From Advenella kashmirensis WT001 (GTDB lineage Bacteria; Pseudomonadota; Gammaproteobacteria; Burkholderiales; Burkholderiaceae_B), in contig NC_017964.1 in the NCBI RefSeq assembly GCF_000219915.2, positions 1,302,001 through 1,366,000 on the forward strand: a stretch of 64,000 bases of DNA, read 5' to 3'. Each line of letters starts with the position of its first letter. Position 1 is the first letter of the stretch. The notes beneath the pieces are model-generated. The model made no database searches. It saw only the letters and a program-made list of their open reading frames with translations, and had not been told where the DNA came from. A program made the translations under genes and the position numbers. Positions 28,796-36,969 of the stretch are shown one piece after another.

Positions 28796-29602
28796 TCAGG
28801 TGCCAACGCTCAACGGTGCACGCAATTTGCGCAGCAAGGCAACAACGCTTTGCGCGGTAATACGCCCCGTTTTGGGGTTGTCAGAGGGAATATTCTGGAT
28901 TTCCACCGACAGCAGCGCCGCATCGGAAACGACCTCGATGCGATGCGTATTGCGCTCCAGAAAAGGGTCCGCCCACACCTCCAGGAAAGTTTTGTCGGGA
29001 CCGACACCGGCCAGTGCGACGCTGGCTGCCACATTCAGATTGGCCGGAAAGCCGGCTGCGGCCTCGCGGGCCGTTCCGGAAAAAAGCATGGTAGGTTCCG
29101 TGAACGTCATCACATCGATATTCTGCGCTTGCAAAAATGGCGCACCCGCAAAGCCCCTTAGCGGCTTGCGCGAAGTCATCCTGACCGATTCAATCGTGCC
29201 TTCGGCTGCGCCCAGAATGGCGTCCAGCCCGACAATGGCGCCTGATGCAATGAGAATTTGCCCGTCATGGGCTTTGGCCAGTTCCACCAGCTCGGGGTGT
29301 GCCAGCAGTGCGCCGCTGCTCAGGCAGATCACCTTTTTTCCCTTTTCCAGAAACGGAATGGCAATGTGCGGCAACAATTGCGCCGGCGCACATTCAATCA
29401 CAATATCGCAGCAGGCCTCCATCTGATCCAGCAGGACAAACTGTGGCACAGGCGTGTCTTTCCAGTCGAATGTCGGCGGCGCGGCCGGGTCCCTGACACC
29501 CACTGCCGCAAGCTGTACGCCTGCAACGCCGTTAGTCAGTTGGGTTGCGATAGACCGGCCGATTGCACCAAAGCCTGCTATTCCAATACGTAAGTCTTGC
29601 AT
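28796..29602 (-). CDS. L-aspartate dehydrogenase family (NadX-like) protein
   Basis: A 268-residue NAD(P)-dependent enzyme. The Rossmann motif IGIAGFGAIGRSIA is at the N-terminus, with the family's VIECAPAQLLPHIAIPFLEKGK, LIASGAIVGLDAILGAAEGTI and the C-terminal NIPSDNPKTGRITAQSVVALLR. Aspartate dehydrogenases convert aspartate to iminoaspartate or oxaloacetate plus ammonia. It is convergent with the TctC-type gene; no nadA/nadC are near, so NAD synthesis is not suggested. It may act on the amino acid or keto acid of the neighbouring carboxylase module. The ATG at 29602 lacks a strong ribosome binding site. Confidence 0.82.
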   Translation of the reverse strand: MQDLRIGIAGFGAIGRSIATQLTNGVAGVQLAAVGVRDPAAPPTFDWKDTPVPQFVLLDQMEACCDIVIECAPAQLLPHIAIPFLEKGKKVICLSSGALLAHPELVELAKAHDGQILIASGAIVGLDAILGAAEGTIESVRMTSRKPLRGFAGAPFLQAQNIDVMTFTEPTMLFSGTAREAAAGFPANLNVAASVALAGVGPDKTFLEVWADPFLERNTHRIEVVSDAALLSVEIQNIPSDNPKTGRITAQSVVALLRKLRAPLSVGT

Positions 29603-29837
29603 CTGTAATATTCCTGTTGAAAAGGGGGCAGCCTGGTGCCCGTAGAGGTTACTTCATCGGCGGCGCAGGCAGGCGACGATAGTGCCTTGCCTTTATGTTG
29701 CGAGTTCGTGAGATGTTCTGATCGTTCGCAGACGCGACAATGGCAATGCGACCGCCGGTTTGTTGTCGGCATTCTCGCTACTGCATCGCCTGGATGGTGC
29801 AATGGCGATGCCGGTTCACTGGCCTGTATATTGGAAG

Positions 29838-30056
29838 CTATTGGTGAAAATAGGCGTTGGCGACATGCTGGCGCACACTGTCTGGGTCCGTAAAATCCAT
29901 ATCTGTCCGTTTGCTCTCAGTTTCCACCAACTCCATGAATTTGACCGCCTCGACATTATCCAGCTGTCGTGTCTGGCCATTGCTGTAATGAAATCGCACC
30001 GAGGCAATATCGTGATCGTCGCCATAAAAAAGACTTACCGACTGCACCAATTCCAT
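29838..30056 (-). CDS. small hypothetical protein, 72 residues
   Basis: A short soluble protein starting MELVQSVSLFYGDD at 30056, with GGGAGA seven to eight bases upstream; the longer frame from 30086 is less likely. It is acidic, with predicted beta strands at the N-terminus (IASVRFHYSNG) and helices in the C-terminal half. I do not recognise a family. It stands divergent from the DUF883 gene at the edge of the stress-type gene group. Confidence 0.55.
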   Translation of the reverse strand: MELVQSVSLFYGDDHDIASVRFHYSNGQTRQLDNVEAVKFMELVETESKRTDMDFTDPDSVRQHVANAYFHQ

Positions 30057-30366
30057 CTTCGTCTCCCGGTTATTCGAAAAAAACATCCTGCAGCAAGGGC
30101 ATCACTGCACCAGCAGCGTTTCCCACATCATGCCATATTTGGCATGCGCAGCATACCGGATGAATGCGCGGCTACTAACGTCAGTGAATGCCTGTGAGAT
30201 TAGACAATAGACGGGCGGCAGCCGGAAACCGAGGGAAAAATTGGGTAAAAGTTGGTTAATGCCGGTCCAAACACAATTGAAATTATGCTAAAGATAGTAT
30301 TAAGGCCACGATTGATTGCCATTCTGGTGTGTGCCTTGTTTCACTTATCTTATATGAGGTGATGCT
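30057..30366. other. intergenic region between divergent small genes
   Basis: 310 bases without a gene that I can support. The right half is AT-rich and should hold the promoter of the DUF883 gene. No clear operator or hairpin was seen. Confidence 0.5.
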
Positions 30367-30621
30367 ATGAATACCGATGAAACCATTCAGCAAAAGGCAG
30401 CTGCCGCTGCCGACAAAGCGCAGGCGGCAACCGAGCAGTTGGTTGACGATCCCAAAGAGGAAATCAAGCGCCGGGCGGGCCAGGCAGCCGGCAATGCAAC
30501 GTATGCGTTCAATTCGCTGGTCGATTCGATCGAAGATTGCACCAGACGCAGCCCCGGATGCGCGTTGCTTATTGCCGGTCTGGTTGGCGTGTGCGTCGGA
30601 CGCCATTTCTATAAGAAGTAG
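30367..30621 (+). CDS. DUF883 family (ElaB/YqjD-like) membrane-anchored protein
   Basis: An 84-residue protein. The N-terminal part is an Ala/Lys/Glu-rich amphipathic helix (QKAAAAADKAQAATEQL), and the C-terminus is a single membrane segment (GCALLIAGLVGVCVG) followed by RHFYKK. This is the ElaB/YqjD layout; in E. coli such proteins sit in the inner membrane and bind ribosomes in stationary phase. ATGAGGTGA stands upstream. The sequence GRHFYKK replaces the usual GLLLGRR-type end. A stress or stationary-phase role is inferred from the family. Confidence 0.8.
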   Translation: MNTDETIQQKAAAAADKAQAATEQLVDDPKEEIKRRAGQAAGNATYAFNSLVDSIEDCTRRSPGCALLIAGLVGVCVGRHFYKK

Positions 30622-30841
30622 ATCCCGCGTAGCGGTTCGAGTGTGCTGGTGCGCTGGGTAGGCTGCCTGTCCGTGCAGGCTTCATGCCTGCTTGCACGTT
30701 TATGTTCGGTGACAATACCCGGAGCAGGCGGCGAGGGCGCTGACCTGCCGGCTATGGACAAAAAAACCGTCGTTCCGGCCAAAGCGGATTGTTCATCACG
30801 CGCCTTGGAGCCGCCCGACAGGCAAACAACAAGGAGAAGCG

Positions 30842-31399
30842 ATGTTGCACGATCCGTTGGTGTTAATCCTGATGTATTTTATCGTCCCGCTATGGCTTAT
30901 TGCCGGGTTTGCCGACTGGCTTTGCCATCGCGCCAGCCATATCGAGAAGACTGCCGGCGTCAAGGAGTCTGCGCTTCATTTACTGCAGTTTGCGGAAATT
31001 GGTCTTGGACTGCTGGCCGCACTTTTTCTGGAAATCAATGCGGGCATTATTGCCTTCTTGATCATCGTTTTTTTTGTTCATGAAGCCACGGCACTGTGGG
31101 ATGTCAGTTATGCAGTCGCCGAACGCAAGGTCACGCCCGTCGAGCAGCATATTCACAGCTTTCTGGAAATCATTCCCATGATCGCTATCATATGCGTCAG
31201 CGCGTTGCACTGGGACCAGTTTCTGGCGCTTTTTGGCTTCGGTCCTGAAAATGCGCGGTTCTCCCTGGGCTGGAAGACTCCGCCCGTACCGTTGTCATAT
31301 GTGATTGCGCTGTTGATCTGCGTTTTACTGCTCGCCGTTATTCCGTATGCCGAAGAGCTGTATCGTGGCGTACGCGCCAGGCGTTCGTCAGTCAAGTGA
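30842..31399 (+). CDS. conserved integral membrane protein
   Basis: A 185-residue protein with about four membrane segments (LVLILMYFIVPLWLIAGFADW, LLAALFLEINAGIIAFLIIVFFVHEA, IIPMIAIICVSAL, YVIALLICVLLLAVIPYAEEL). Conserved-looking polar motifs within or between them are DWLCHRASHIE, HEATALWDVSYA and RKVTPVEQHIHSFLE; the His and Glu residues could bind metal or haem. A strong AAGGAG precedes the ATG. I know it only as an uncharacterised membrane protein found near stress genes. Confidence 0.7.
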   Translation: MLHDPLVLILMYFIVPLWLIAGFADWLCHRASHIEKTAGVKESALHLLQFAEIGLGLLAALFLEINAGIIAFLIIVFFVHEATALWDVSYAVAERKVTPVEQHIHSFLEIIPMIAIICVSALHWDQFLALFGFGPENARFSLGWKTPPVPLSYVIALLICVLLLAVIPYAEELYRGVRARRSSVK

Positions 31400-31522
31400 T
31401 AGCAGACCTGGGCACATGCAGTATGGCGAGGGTCGCGCTGGCGCAGCAGGCGGCCATTGTTGACCTGCGGTGCTGCGTCCCATGGGCTGGCGGGACATCC
31501 AGTAAAGGACAGCATTATCTCG

Positions 31523-32355
31523 TTGGGAACAATCTTTGCACTGAGCTCCGCGCTTCTGTACGGTATTGTCGATTTTGCAGGCGGCAAGATATCGAGGCAG
31601 ATTAGCGGCATTGCCTTTGCATACCACGTGCAATTGACCGGACTTGCTGCGGCTTTGGCATTCGTGCCGCTTGCGCCGGAAACCCTGCGGGCCGGTGACC
31701 TCGGATGGGGTGCCCTGTCTGGCCTGGGAAGCGGCATGGCTATCATGTTTCTCTACACGGGCATGGGGAAAGCAAAATCAGCCAGGTCGTTCCTGTGGTC
31801 GCGGTGTTGGGCGCTGCCATTCCGGTTTTGGTCAGCATATTCCTGCTCGGGGAGCGACCTGGCGTACTCGCGCTCTCTGGCGTAGTGCTGGCGCTCCCGT
31901 CTATCTGGATGGTGTCCGGAGCCGGGCGACCCGGCGATGACAAAGGGATGGACGGGCTGTCTGACTGCCTGGTCGCCGGGTTGGGTGTAGCCCTGCAATA
32001 TACGGCAATGGGTCATGTGTCTGCAGAGTCCGGCGTGTGGCCGCTGGTAGCCAATCGGACGGTGTCCATTATGCTTGTTGTTGCCTACGGCAGGACTGTT
32101 GGTCGGCGACTGCATATCCCTGCCGGGTATCTCTGGAGCGCCTTGTGGATTGGCGCGGCTGCTTCGGGTTCATTAGCATTGTATGCGCTATCTACCCGCT
32201 ATTCTATGTTGTCGATTTCGGTTGTGCTATCTTCTTTATATCCGGTGATTCCAACGGTGCTGGCCGTATGGCTGCTTAGGGAACGGCTCGTACCCATACA
32301 ACTGGTCGGACTGATGAGTGCAGCCGCCGCCGTGGTCCTTATCACCGTCGAATAA
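31523..32355 (+). CDS. EamA/DMT family transporter (frameshifted)
   Basis: Drug/metabolite transporter family permease with two EamA halves, about 277 residues and ten membrane segments. The first half (FALSSALLYGIVDFAGGKI, GLGSGMAIMFLYTGMGKA) breaks at an A run near 31773, where one base is missing, and continues as ISQVVPVVAVLGAAIPVLVS in the next frame. The second half ends IPTVLAVWLLRERLVPIQLVGLMSAAAAVVLI. The start is uncertain: only TTG codons (31457, 31523) precede the first membrane segment; I use 31523. Substrate unknown. Confidence 0.75.
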
Positions 32356-32684
32356 ATCACATTTGACATTGTTCCTCAGGTAGCCCGTCCAGTCAGCCCA
32401 AAACGATTGGAATGGCATGTGAAGGCCATGCTACGCTCCACCGCTTATTGCGCTCGTAAGTACACGTAACTGCGCAAATAATCAACCTTGGTAAATTTGA
32501 GCAATTGGCCGATAACGTCGCGCAGTACGTCCCAGCTTGCTCTCATGCAGTACCGATCATGAATATATAACAGATCTTTCATCCATATAGGCTTGTTAAA
32601 CAGTTGTAACGCGGCGTTCTTGCTGCCAGCTTTCCTTGTTAGTATGAATCGTCCGTTATTTGATGATACAGAACGGAGGTATGC
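32356..32684. other. intergenic region before the CsbD gene
   Basis: 329 bases. A minus-strand frame (32445-32741) exists but has no ribosome binding site and crosses the CsbD gene. I see no other feature apart from the expected promoter of the CsbD gene. Confidence 0.4.
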
Positions 32685-32890
32685 ATGAACAAAGACATTG
32701 CTCAGGGTAAGTGGGCTCAAATCAAGGGCGCCATCAAGCAAACGTGGGCAACCTGACCGATGACGACATCGCCCAGATCAACGGCGATGCCCAAAAGCTT
32801 TGTGGCCTGCTGCAGGAGACCTACGGCAAAAGCCGTGAAGATGCGCAACGCGAAGTCGATCACTTCTGGAGCAGACACGGCCAGCCGTAG
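32685..32890 (+). CDS. CsbD family stress protein (frameshifted)
   Basis: A small CsbD-like protein of 68 residues when one missing G near 32746 is restored. The first part reads MNKDIAQGKWAQIKGAIKQTW and the second NLTDDDIAQINGDAQKLCGLLQE, then YGKSREDAQREVDHFW, matching the family from end to end. GGAGG precedes the ATG at 32685. CsbD proteins are abundant general-stress proteins of unknown mechanism. A terminator lies 14 bases downstream, so it is expressed as its own unit. Confidence 0.88.
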
Positions 32891-32903
32891 CAAGCCCATG
32901 AAC

Positions 32904-32933
32904 AGCACCCGCCGCTTGCGGGTGCTTATTCTT
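32904..32933 (+). terminator. hairpin terminator after the CsbD gene
   Basis: Perfect nine-base arms AGCACCCGC (32904-32912) and GCGGGTGCT (32918-32926) with a five-base loop and a U-rich tail (TATTCTTT). Confidence 0.7.
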
Positions 32934-32946
32934 TCAGGAGATACCT

Positions 32947-33525
32947 ATGTTATCCGTCCAATTGAAAAAAATACTGTTTATTTCTGCATTATGTGTGGTG
33001 CCGGTGACGGGATCGGCGCAGTCGACCAACCCGGCTACGGATATGAAGCCGGAGACAGCGACACGGCCGCATGAAAACGAGCTGCCCGGCAGCGACGAGT
33101 CCTTCCTTAATAATGCCGCCGAAGCCGGGCTGGCCGAGATTGCCGGCGCGAAACTGGCGCAGAAAAAGGCACGGTCCAGTCAGGTCAAGGATTTTGCTGA
33201 AAAAATGATCGCTGATCATACCAAGGTCAATGATGAACTCAAGGCACTGGCAACGAACAAGGGTGTCACTGTATCGACCGAACCTTCAATAGCGCAAAAA
33301 GCGGAACTGCAGGCGCTGGAAATTCTGGATGATACTTTTGACAAGAACTACGTTGACAGACTGGCGGTAGCGGCGCACGAAAGCACAATAGAGCTGTTCA
33401 GGGAAGCGGCGGAGAAAGGTGAAGATGTAGACGTCAAGTCCTTCGCCAAAGCCAAACTGCCGTCCCTGGAGTCCCATTTGCAGATGGCCAGGGCACTACA
33501 AACGGCAACCAATACAGAAAAGTAG
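32947..33525 (+). CDS. DUF4142 family periplasmic protein
   Basis: A 192-residue exported protein. The signal peptide covers about residues 1-24 (LFISALCVVPVTGSAQS). The DUF4142 domain follows: SDESFLNNAAEAGLAEIAGAKLA, FAEKMIADHTKVNDELKALA, and FDKNYVDRLAVAAHESTIELF. The fold is a ferritin-like four-helix bundle. A paralogue lies at 50596-51176 on the other strand, at the far side of the glycan operon. Often found in stress regulons; function unknown. A DUF4142 protein next to ferritin-like genes fits an envelope stress group. Confidence 0.88.
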   Translation: MLSVQLKKILFISALCVVPVTGSAQSTNPATDMKPETATRPHENELPGSDESFLNNAAEAGLAEIAGAKLAQKKARSSQVKDFAEKMIADHTKVNDELKALATNKGVTVSTEPSIAQKAELQALEILDDTFDKNYVDRLAVAAHESTIELFREAAEKGEDVDVKSFAKAKLPSLESHLQMARALQTATNTEK

Positions 33526-33559
33526 AGCTTGGCTGTTCAAAATTAATTCGGAGAATGCA

Positions 33560-34756
33560 ATGACGATTGAAACCAACATCTGGGGGCACGCAGGTGTGCC
33601 TCTGGATAAGCAGCGCTTCAACTGGCAGGAGATGGCCGGCAAGCCCATCAGCAAACTGGATGACGATGCCTTTACAAGGGTCCGTATCATTTTATTGAAT
33701 GGACTCGAACTGGATGCGCTGCGACTCAAGCATATCGCTGCCCGCATGAATCGTGATCTCAGGGTTCCACTTGCGCAGCTAAGACGGGTGGAGCAGCATC
33801 AGGCTACGATGATCAACTGGCTGATTTCCGCGGACCATTCCCCTTTGGAGACTACTATTGCCTATGAGCAGGTGGCCATCGAAGTGACTGCTGCCGTCGC
33901 CCAGCAGGAGCCGGATCCTTACCAGGCACAGACATACCGGTTTGGCCTGCTGGAGGACTTTGATCATCTATACCGTTACAGTGCGATGCTCGACAGGCTC
34001 GAGGGCAAGGATGCCAATAATATTATCCAGGGATATACGGACATTGTGCCCGGACGCGACACCGTGGATGAGCATCGCGCTCCCGAGGACGATGTAAGGG
34101 ACTCCTATGATCGCGAAGATGCCCAGTTGGCGACGAAATTGCATGCCACACTGATCACGGCTGCAGAATACCAGACCCATGATTACTACATGAATATCGG
34201 GCCGACCTTTGCAGATCCGGTGGCTCGCCAGCTTTACGCAGAAATTGCATCGATCGAAGAACAGCATGTTACCCAGTATGGTTCGCTGCAGGATCCCCAG
34301 GAATCGCTGCTGGAAAAAATTCTGATCCACGAGGCTACCGAAGTCTATACCTATTACAGTTGCAGTATGAGCGAAACCAATCCGCGAATCCGCGCATTAT
34401 GGGAACGCTTCCTGGACTATGAGCTGGGCCATCTGACGTTTGTTGCGGAACTGTTCAAAAAATATGAACGGCGCGATCCGGCCGAAGTGCTGGGAACGGT
34501 CATGCCCGCACCGCTTCCGTTTGCATCGCAACGTGCGTTTATCCGCCCCGTACTGGCTGATGAAAAGTGCTTGAGTTCCAAAGGCACCGGCTATGTCTCC
34601 AGGTCCGAAGAGAGCGCAGCGACGCGGGATGCCAGGGCAACGTTGAATGCAGCAGGGTCGCCAAGCAATGCGGCGTCTGCGGGCTATCAATGGACGCCAG
34701 GCACTGAGCTGAATCGCCATGTTACCAAACAGGAGATTTCTTATGCAGAAACATGA
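33560..34756 (+). CDS. large ferritin-like protein of unknown function
   Basis: A 398-residue cytoplasmic protein with ferritin-like helical segments. Possible metal-binding motifs are RRVEQHQATMINWL near residue 80, IASIEEQHVTQYGSL near 230, LIHEATEVYTYYS near 255 and DYELGHLTFVAELFKKYE near 280, that is EQH, E and ExxH-like sets as in rubrerythrin-type proteins. The last 80 residues are low-complexity and polar. GGAG precedes the ATG. The next ferritin-like gene starts inside its last codons, so the two are translationally coupled and may form a complex. Function unknown; peroxide or desiccation protection is only a guess. Confidence 0.65.
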   Translation: MTIETNIWGHAGVPLDKQRFNWQEMAGKPISKLDDDAFTRVRIILLNGLELDALRLKHIAARMNRDLRVPLAQLRRVEQHQATMINWLISADHSPLETTIAYEQVAIEVTAAVAQQEPDPYQAQTYRFGLLEDFDHLYRYSAMLDRLEGKDANNIIQGYTDIVPGRDTVDEHRAPEDDVRDSYDREDAQLATKLHATLITAAEYQTHDYYMNIGPTFADPVARQLYAEIASIEEQHVTQYGSLQDPQESLLEKILIHEATEVYTYYSCSMSETNPRIRALWERFLDYELGHLTFVAELFKKYERRDPAEVLGTVMPAPLPFASQRAFIRPVLADEKCLSSKGTGYVSRSEESAATRDARATLNAAGSPSNAASAGYQWTPGTELNRHVTKQEISYAET

Positions 34757-35456
34757 CACACCAGGTACAAACCGTAGTGGCAGTACGCTAAACCCGTCGC
34801 TCATACAGACCCAACTGGCTTTTGCCGAATCCGTGGCGGCGACACCGGTGCAAGGTTCGGAAAATATTAAGACCGTTCGCATGCAATACATTGCCCACGC
34901 CGACGTCGTCGGCTCGCCTGCACCGTTGCTGAATCAGGACAGTGCGCTGGGAAAAGCGCTGAGCGAAAGGGGCCTGGAGGCACAAATATTTGCCGATAAG
35001 CTTGGCCAGCGGCTCGCTTTTGAAAGAAGCGGCGTACGTCTGTATGAGGCCCTGATGGACAAGGTACTGGCGACAGAATTCGCGGGTAAGCCGGAACTGA
35101 CTGCTGATATTGGTCACATTTGTCAGGAGGAAACAGAGCATTTTCTTATGCTCAAGAACATCATGGAGTACCTGGGCGCCGATCCCACTGCGATCACGCC
35201 GGCAGCCAATGTCAGTGGCGTGGCGGCCCAGGGCTTTTTGCAGGTTATCACCGATCCGCGTACAACGCTGCCGCAGTGCCTGGAGGCGATGCTATCGCTG
35301 GAATTGACCGACAGCACCTGTTGGGAGCACTTGATTGAAGCGGCCGATAAAGCGGATATGGACGCGGTCACCGAGAATTTCCGGCAAGCTGCGGAAACTG
35401 AGAAAGAGCACGTGCAAATCATAGAGAAGTGGCTCAAGGCAGTGACGTACGTCTAG
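34743..35456 (+). CDS. ferritin-like protein, partner of the preceding gene
   Basis: A 237-residue protein. The start at 34743 (MQKHDTPG) is preceded by AGGAGA and overlaps the upstream gene by 14 bases. A disordered N-terminus of about 90 residues is followed by a four-helix bundle with E-H pairs: ERSGVRLYEALM, CQEETEHFLMLKNIMEYLG, ELTDSTCWEHLIEAADKADM and AAETEKEHVQIIEKWL. This is the pattern of di-iron ferritin-like (rubrerythrin/DUF892-type) proteins. No homologue of known function is recalled. Confidence 0.68.
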   Translation: MQKHDTPGTNRSGSTLNPSLIQTQLAFAESVAATPVQGSENIKTVRMQYIAHADVVGSPAPLLNQDSALGKALSERGLEAQIFADKLGQRLAFERSGVRLYEALMDKVLATEFAGKPELTADIGHICQEETEHFLMLKNIMEYLGADPTAITPAANVSGVAAQGFLQVITDPRTTLPQCLEAMLSLELTDSTCWEHLIEAADKADMDAVTENFRQAAETEKEHVQIIEKWLKAVTYV

Positions 35457-35466
35457 TATGAGCCGG

Positions 35467-35673
35467 TTAATCATTCATGGCCGGGCCGTCGTGCCAGAAC
35501 CTTAGTAGATGCAGGTCGCCCCTGATCATGGGGGTGACAGCTTTTCTGCGGCTCTTTCTGGCGCGGACCCAGACCTTGCCTGTCCAGTATGCTTCGCGCT
35601 CTGCGCCGGTAAACAACCTGATCGAATAGGTGCCTGGTCTGGGCGGAACAGCGTCGTCGATGCAATGCCACAT
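35467..35673 (-). CDS. small hypothetical protein, 68 residues
   Basis: A basic protein starting MWHCIDDAVPPRPGTYSI at 35673, with AAGGAGACGCCAG directly before the ATG, an excellent ribosome binding site; the longer frame from 35754 is therefore rejected. It contains YSIRLFTGAEREAYWTGKVWVRARK, suggesting a small beta barrel. I do not recognise the family. It is convergent with the ferritin-like pair. Confidence 0.6.
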   Translation of the reverse strand: MWHCIDDAVPPRPGTYSIRLFTGAEREAYWTGKVWVRARKSRRKAVTPMIRGDLHLLRFWHDGPAMND

Positions 35674-36044
35674 CTGGCGTCTCCTTGGTGGTAGGCATGT
35701 GCCGGTTTTATTGTGCAGCAGGAATAACAGGCTATAACAAAATGACAAAAGCATGTTCGGCGATTCGTATCAAAATTTGTCCTGGGCGCTGAAACACGCG
35801 CCGGAGAAAATTAATATTTGTGTTGAACGTTCCGGTAACTGTCTACATATAATGCTTAAGCGCATCCAATGTTTGCCACAGGTCTTCTACTGCGTGGTAA
35901 AAAAAAATTTGCAATTGTGTTGCCGCAGTCTGGAGGTTGGGCCGAGGAACGCATCCCGCCACTTGCCGTGGGACCGGCCGTCATTTGCGCAGCCGTCGCC
36001 GTTATCGGTAATCTCGCTGTCATTGTGGCCGGGGTGGCTTGCGC
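35674..36044. other. intergenic region between two small minus-strand genes
   Basis: 371 bases. A plus-strand frame from 35869 could encode a short protein with one hydrophobic stretch, but it has no ribosome binding site and runs into the 3' end of the opposite gene. Nothing else was supported. Confidence 0.4.
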
Positions 36045-36320
36045 CTACGAACCATCCGGGGCGTCATCCCAGGATTCCTCGATTGCAGATCCTGTGTCCG
36101 ATGAGTAATACCGGGTATTCTTGGGCATGGGGTAGGAGAGGATGAACCTGATGGACCCGTCTTCATTGTGGATAGTCATCGACCCCTCCAGAGCAAGCAT
36201 ATAACAGTGTCCAAAATTGAGCACCAGACGACGCGACGTCGCATGAAAATAATCGCCGCTTTCGCCTTCTTTCGTAAATTTCCAGAGCCCGTCTTCTTTC
36301 AAAAGGTGAAACTTATGCAT
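36045..36320 (-). CDS. small protein resembling DUF2188
   Basis: A 91-residue protein with AAGGAGA just upstream of the ATG. The N-terminal half (FHLLKEDGLWKFTKEGESGD) and the later SMTIHNEDGSIRFI resemble the two beta-hairpin halves of DUF2188 proteins, which read similar phrases such as GWAVKREG and IHGRDGRI. The C-terminal 25 residues are an acidic tail. The role is unknown; relatives are often found among stress-induced small proteins. The family assignment rests on memory of the pattern only. Confidence 0.6.
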   Translation of the reverse strand: MHKFHLLKEDGLWKFTKEGESGDYFHATSRRLVLNFGHCYMLALEGSMTIHNEDGSIRFILSYPMPKNTRYYSSDTGSAIEESWDDAPDGS

Positions 36321-36969
36321 TTTTTTCTCCTTATCAAAGCAGTTGAGGAATTATTCTTTACTGGAATATCTCTGCCTATCGGGTCGTGGGCGCCGATAGG
36401 CGGTGGTTGTGCCCCACTCTTGTTGCCCAAAGCGATTATATGGATTGCCAATCCCAAAAAGCAAGCCCTGCTTTTGACAAACGCCTGCGAGGTCCCTGTT
36501 TGCCCCGAGCGCTTTGGAGAGCAAAAAAACGGCGGCTGACAAGCGTACCGGTAAATCGCCGATCCACTCCCTTTGCTGATGCTGCCGATTTTTTCTGATG
36601 CGCCGCCATTTTGAAAAATAGCCTTCTGTTTACATTTGGTAGAGCCTCTCAATATATGGCACCACATTTTTTAAAAACGACATAGCACCGTGATCGTCGC
36701 CTGTTAAAGCCCGCAGCTAGTCACTTAATTACAGTTGTCATAGAGTTGAAGGAACAAGACAACAGACTACTTGTAATTGTTAACAAGAAAAGCGTTATAA
36801 CGTTTGCATTTAGATTGCTGTGCGCAAATACTGAACCGTAACAACGAAGCTTGTCAACGAATAACTATCGCCATCCTGCGGGAGATGGTTGTCAAATGGA
36901 TCGGTCCGAGAAAAGTCATAAGTGGATCGGTCAGGCAGATCGGTTCTGCATTAACAGGAGCAAAGCGAC
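36321..36969. other. 649-base intergenic region upstream of the glycan operon
   Basis: No coding frame with a ribosome binding site was found. The last 250 bases are AT-rich and hold two symmetrical elements: ATTGTTAACAAG at 36776-36787 and the palindrome CGTTATAACG at about 36792-36801. The region should contain the promoter(s) of the glycan operon, whose first start codon is preceded by AGGAG. Confidence 0.5.

Noticed and set aside
32445-32741. Minus-strand frame of 98 codons before and across the CsbD gene
   Set aside because: No ribosome binding site, no family resemblance, and it runs through the CsbD start and its GGAGG.
35869-36108. Plus-strand frame with a hydrophobic stretch
   Set aside because: No ribosome binding site, begins beside a long A run, and overlaps the 3' end of the better supported small gene at 36045-36320.
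36776-36801. ATTGTTAACAAG and CGTTATAACG upstream of the glycan operon as a GntR operator
   Set aside because: It resembles the carboxylase-module palindrome, but AT-rich intergenic DNA often contains such strings, and there is no functional link to the GntR regulator.
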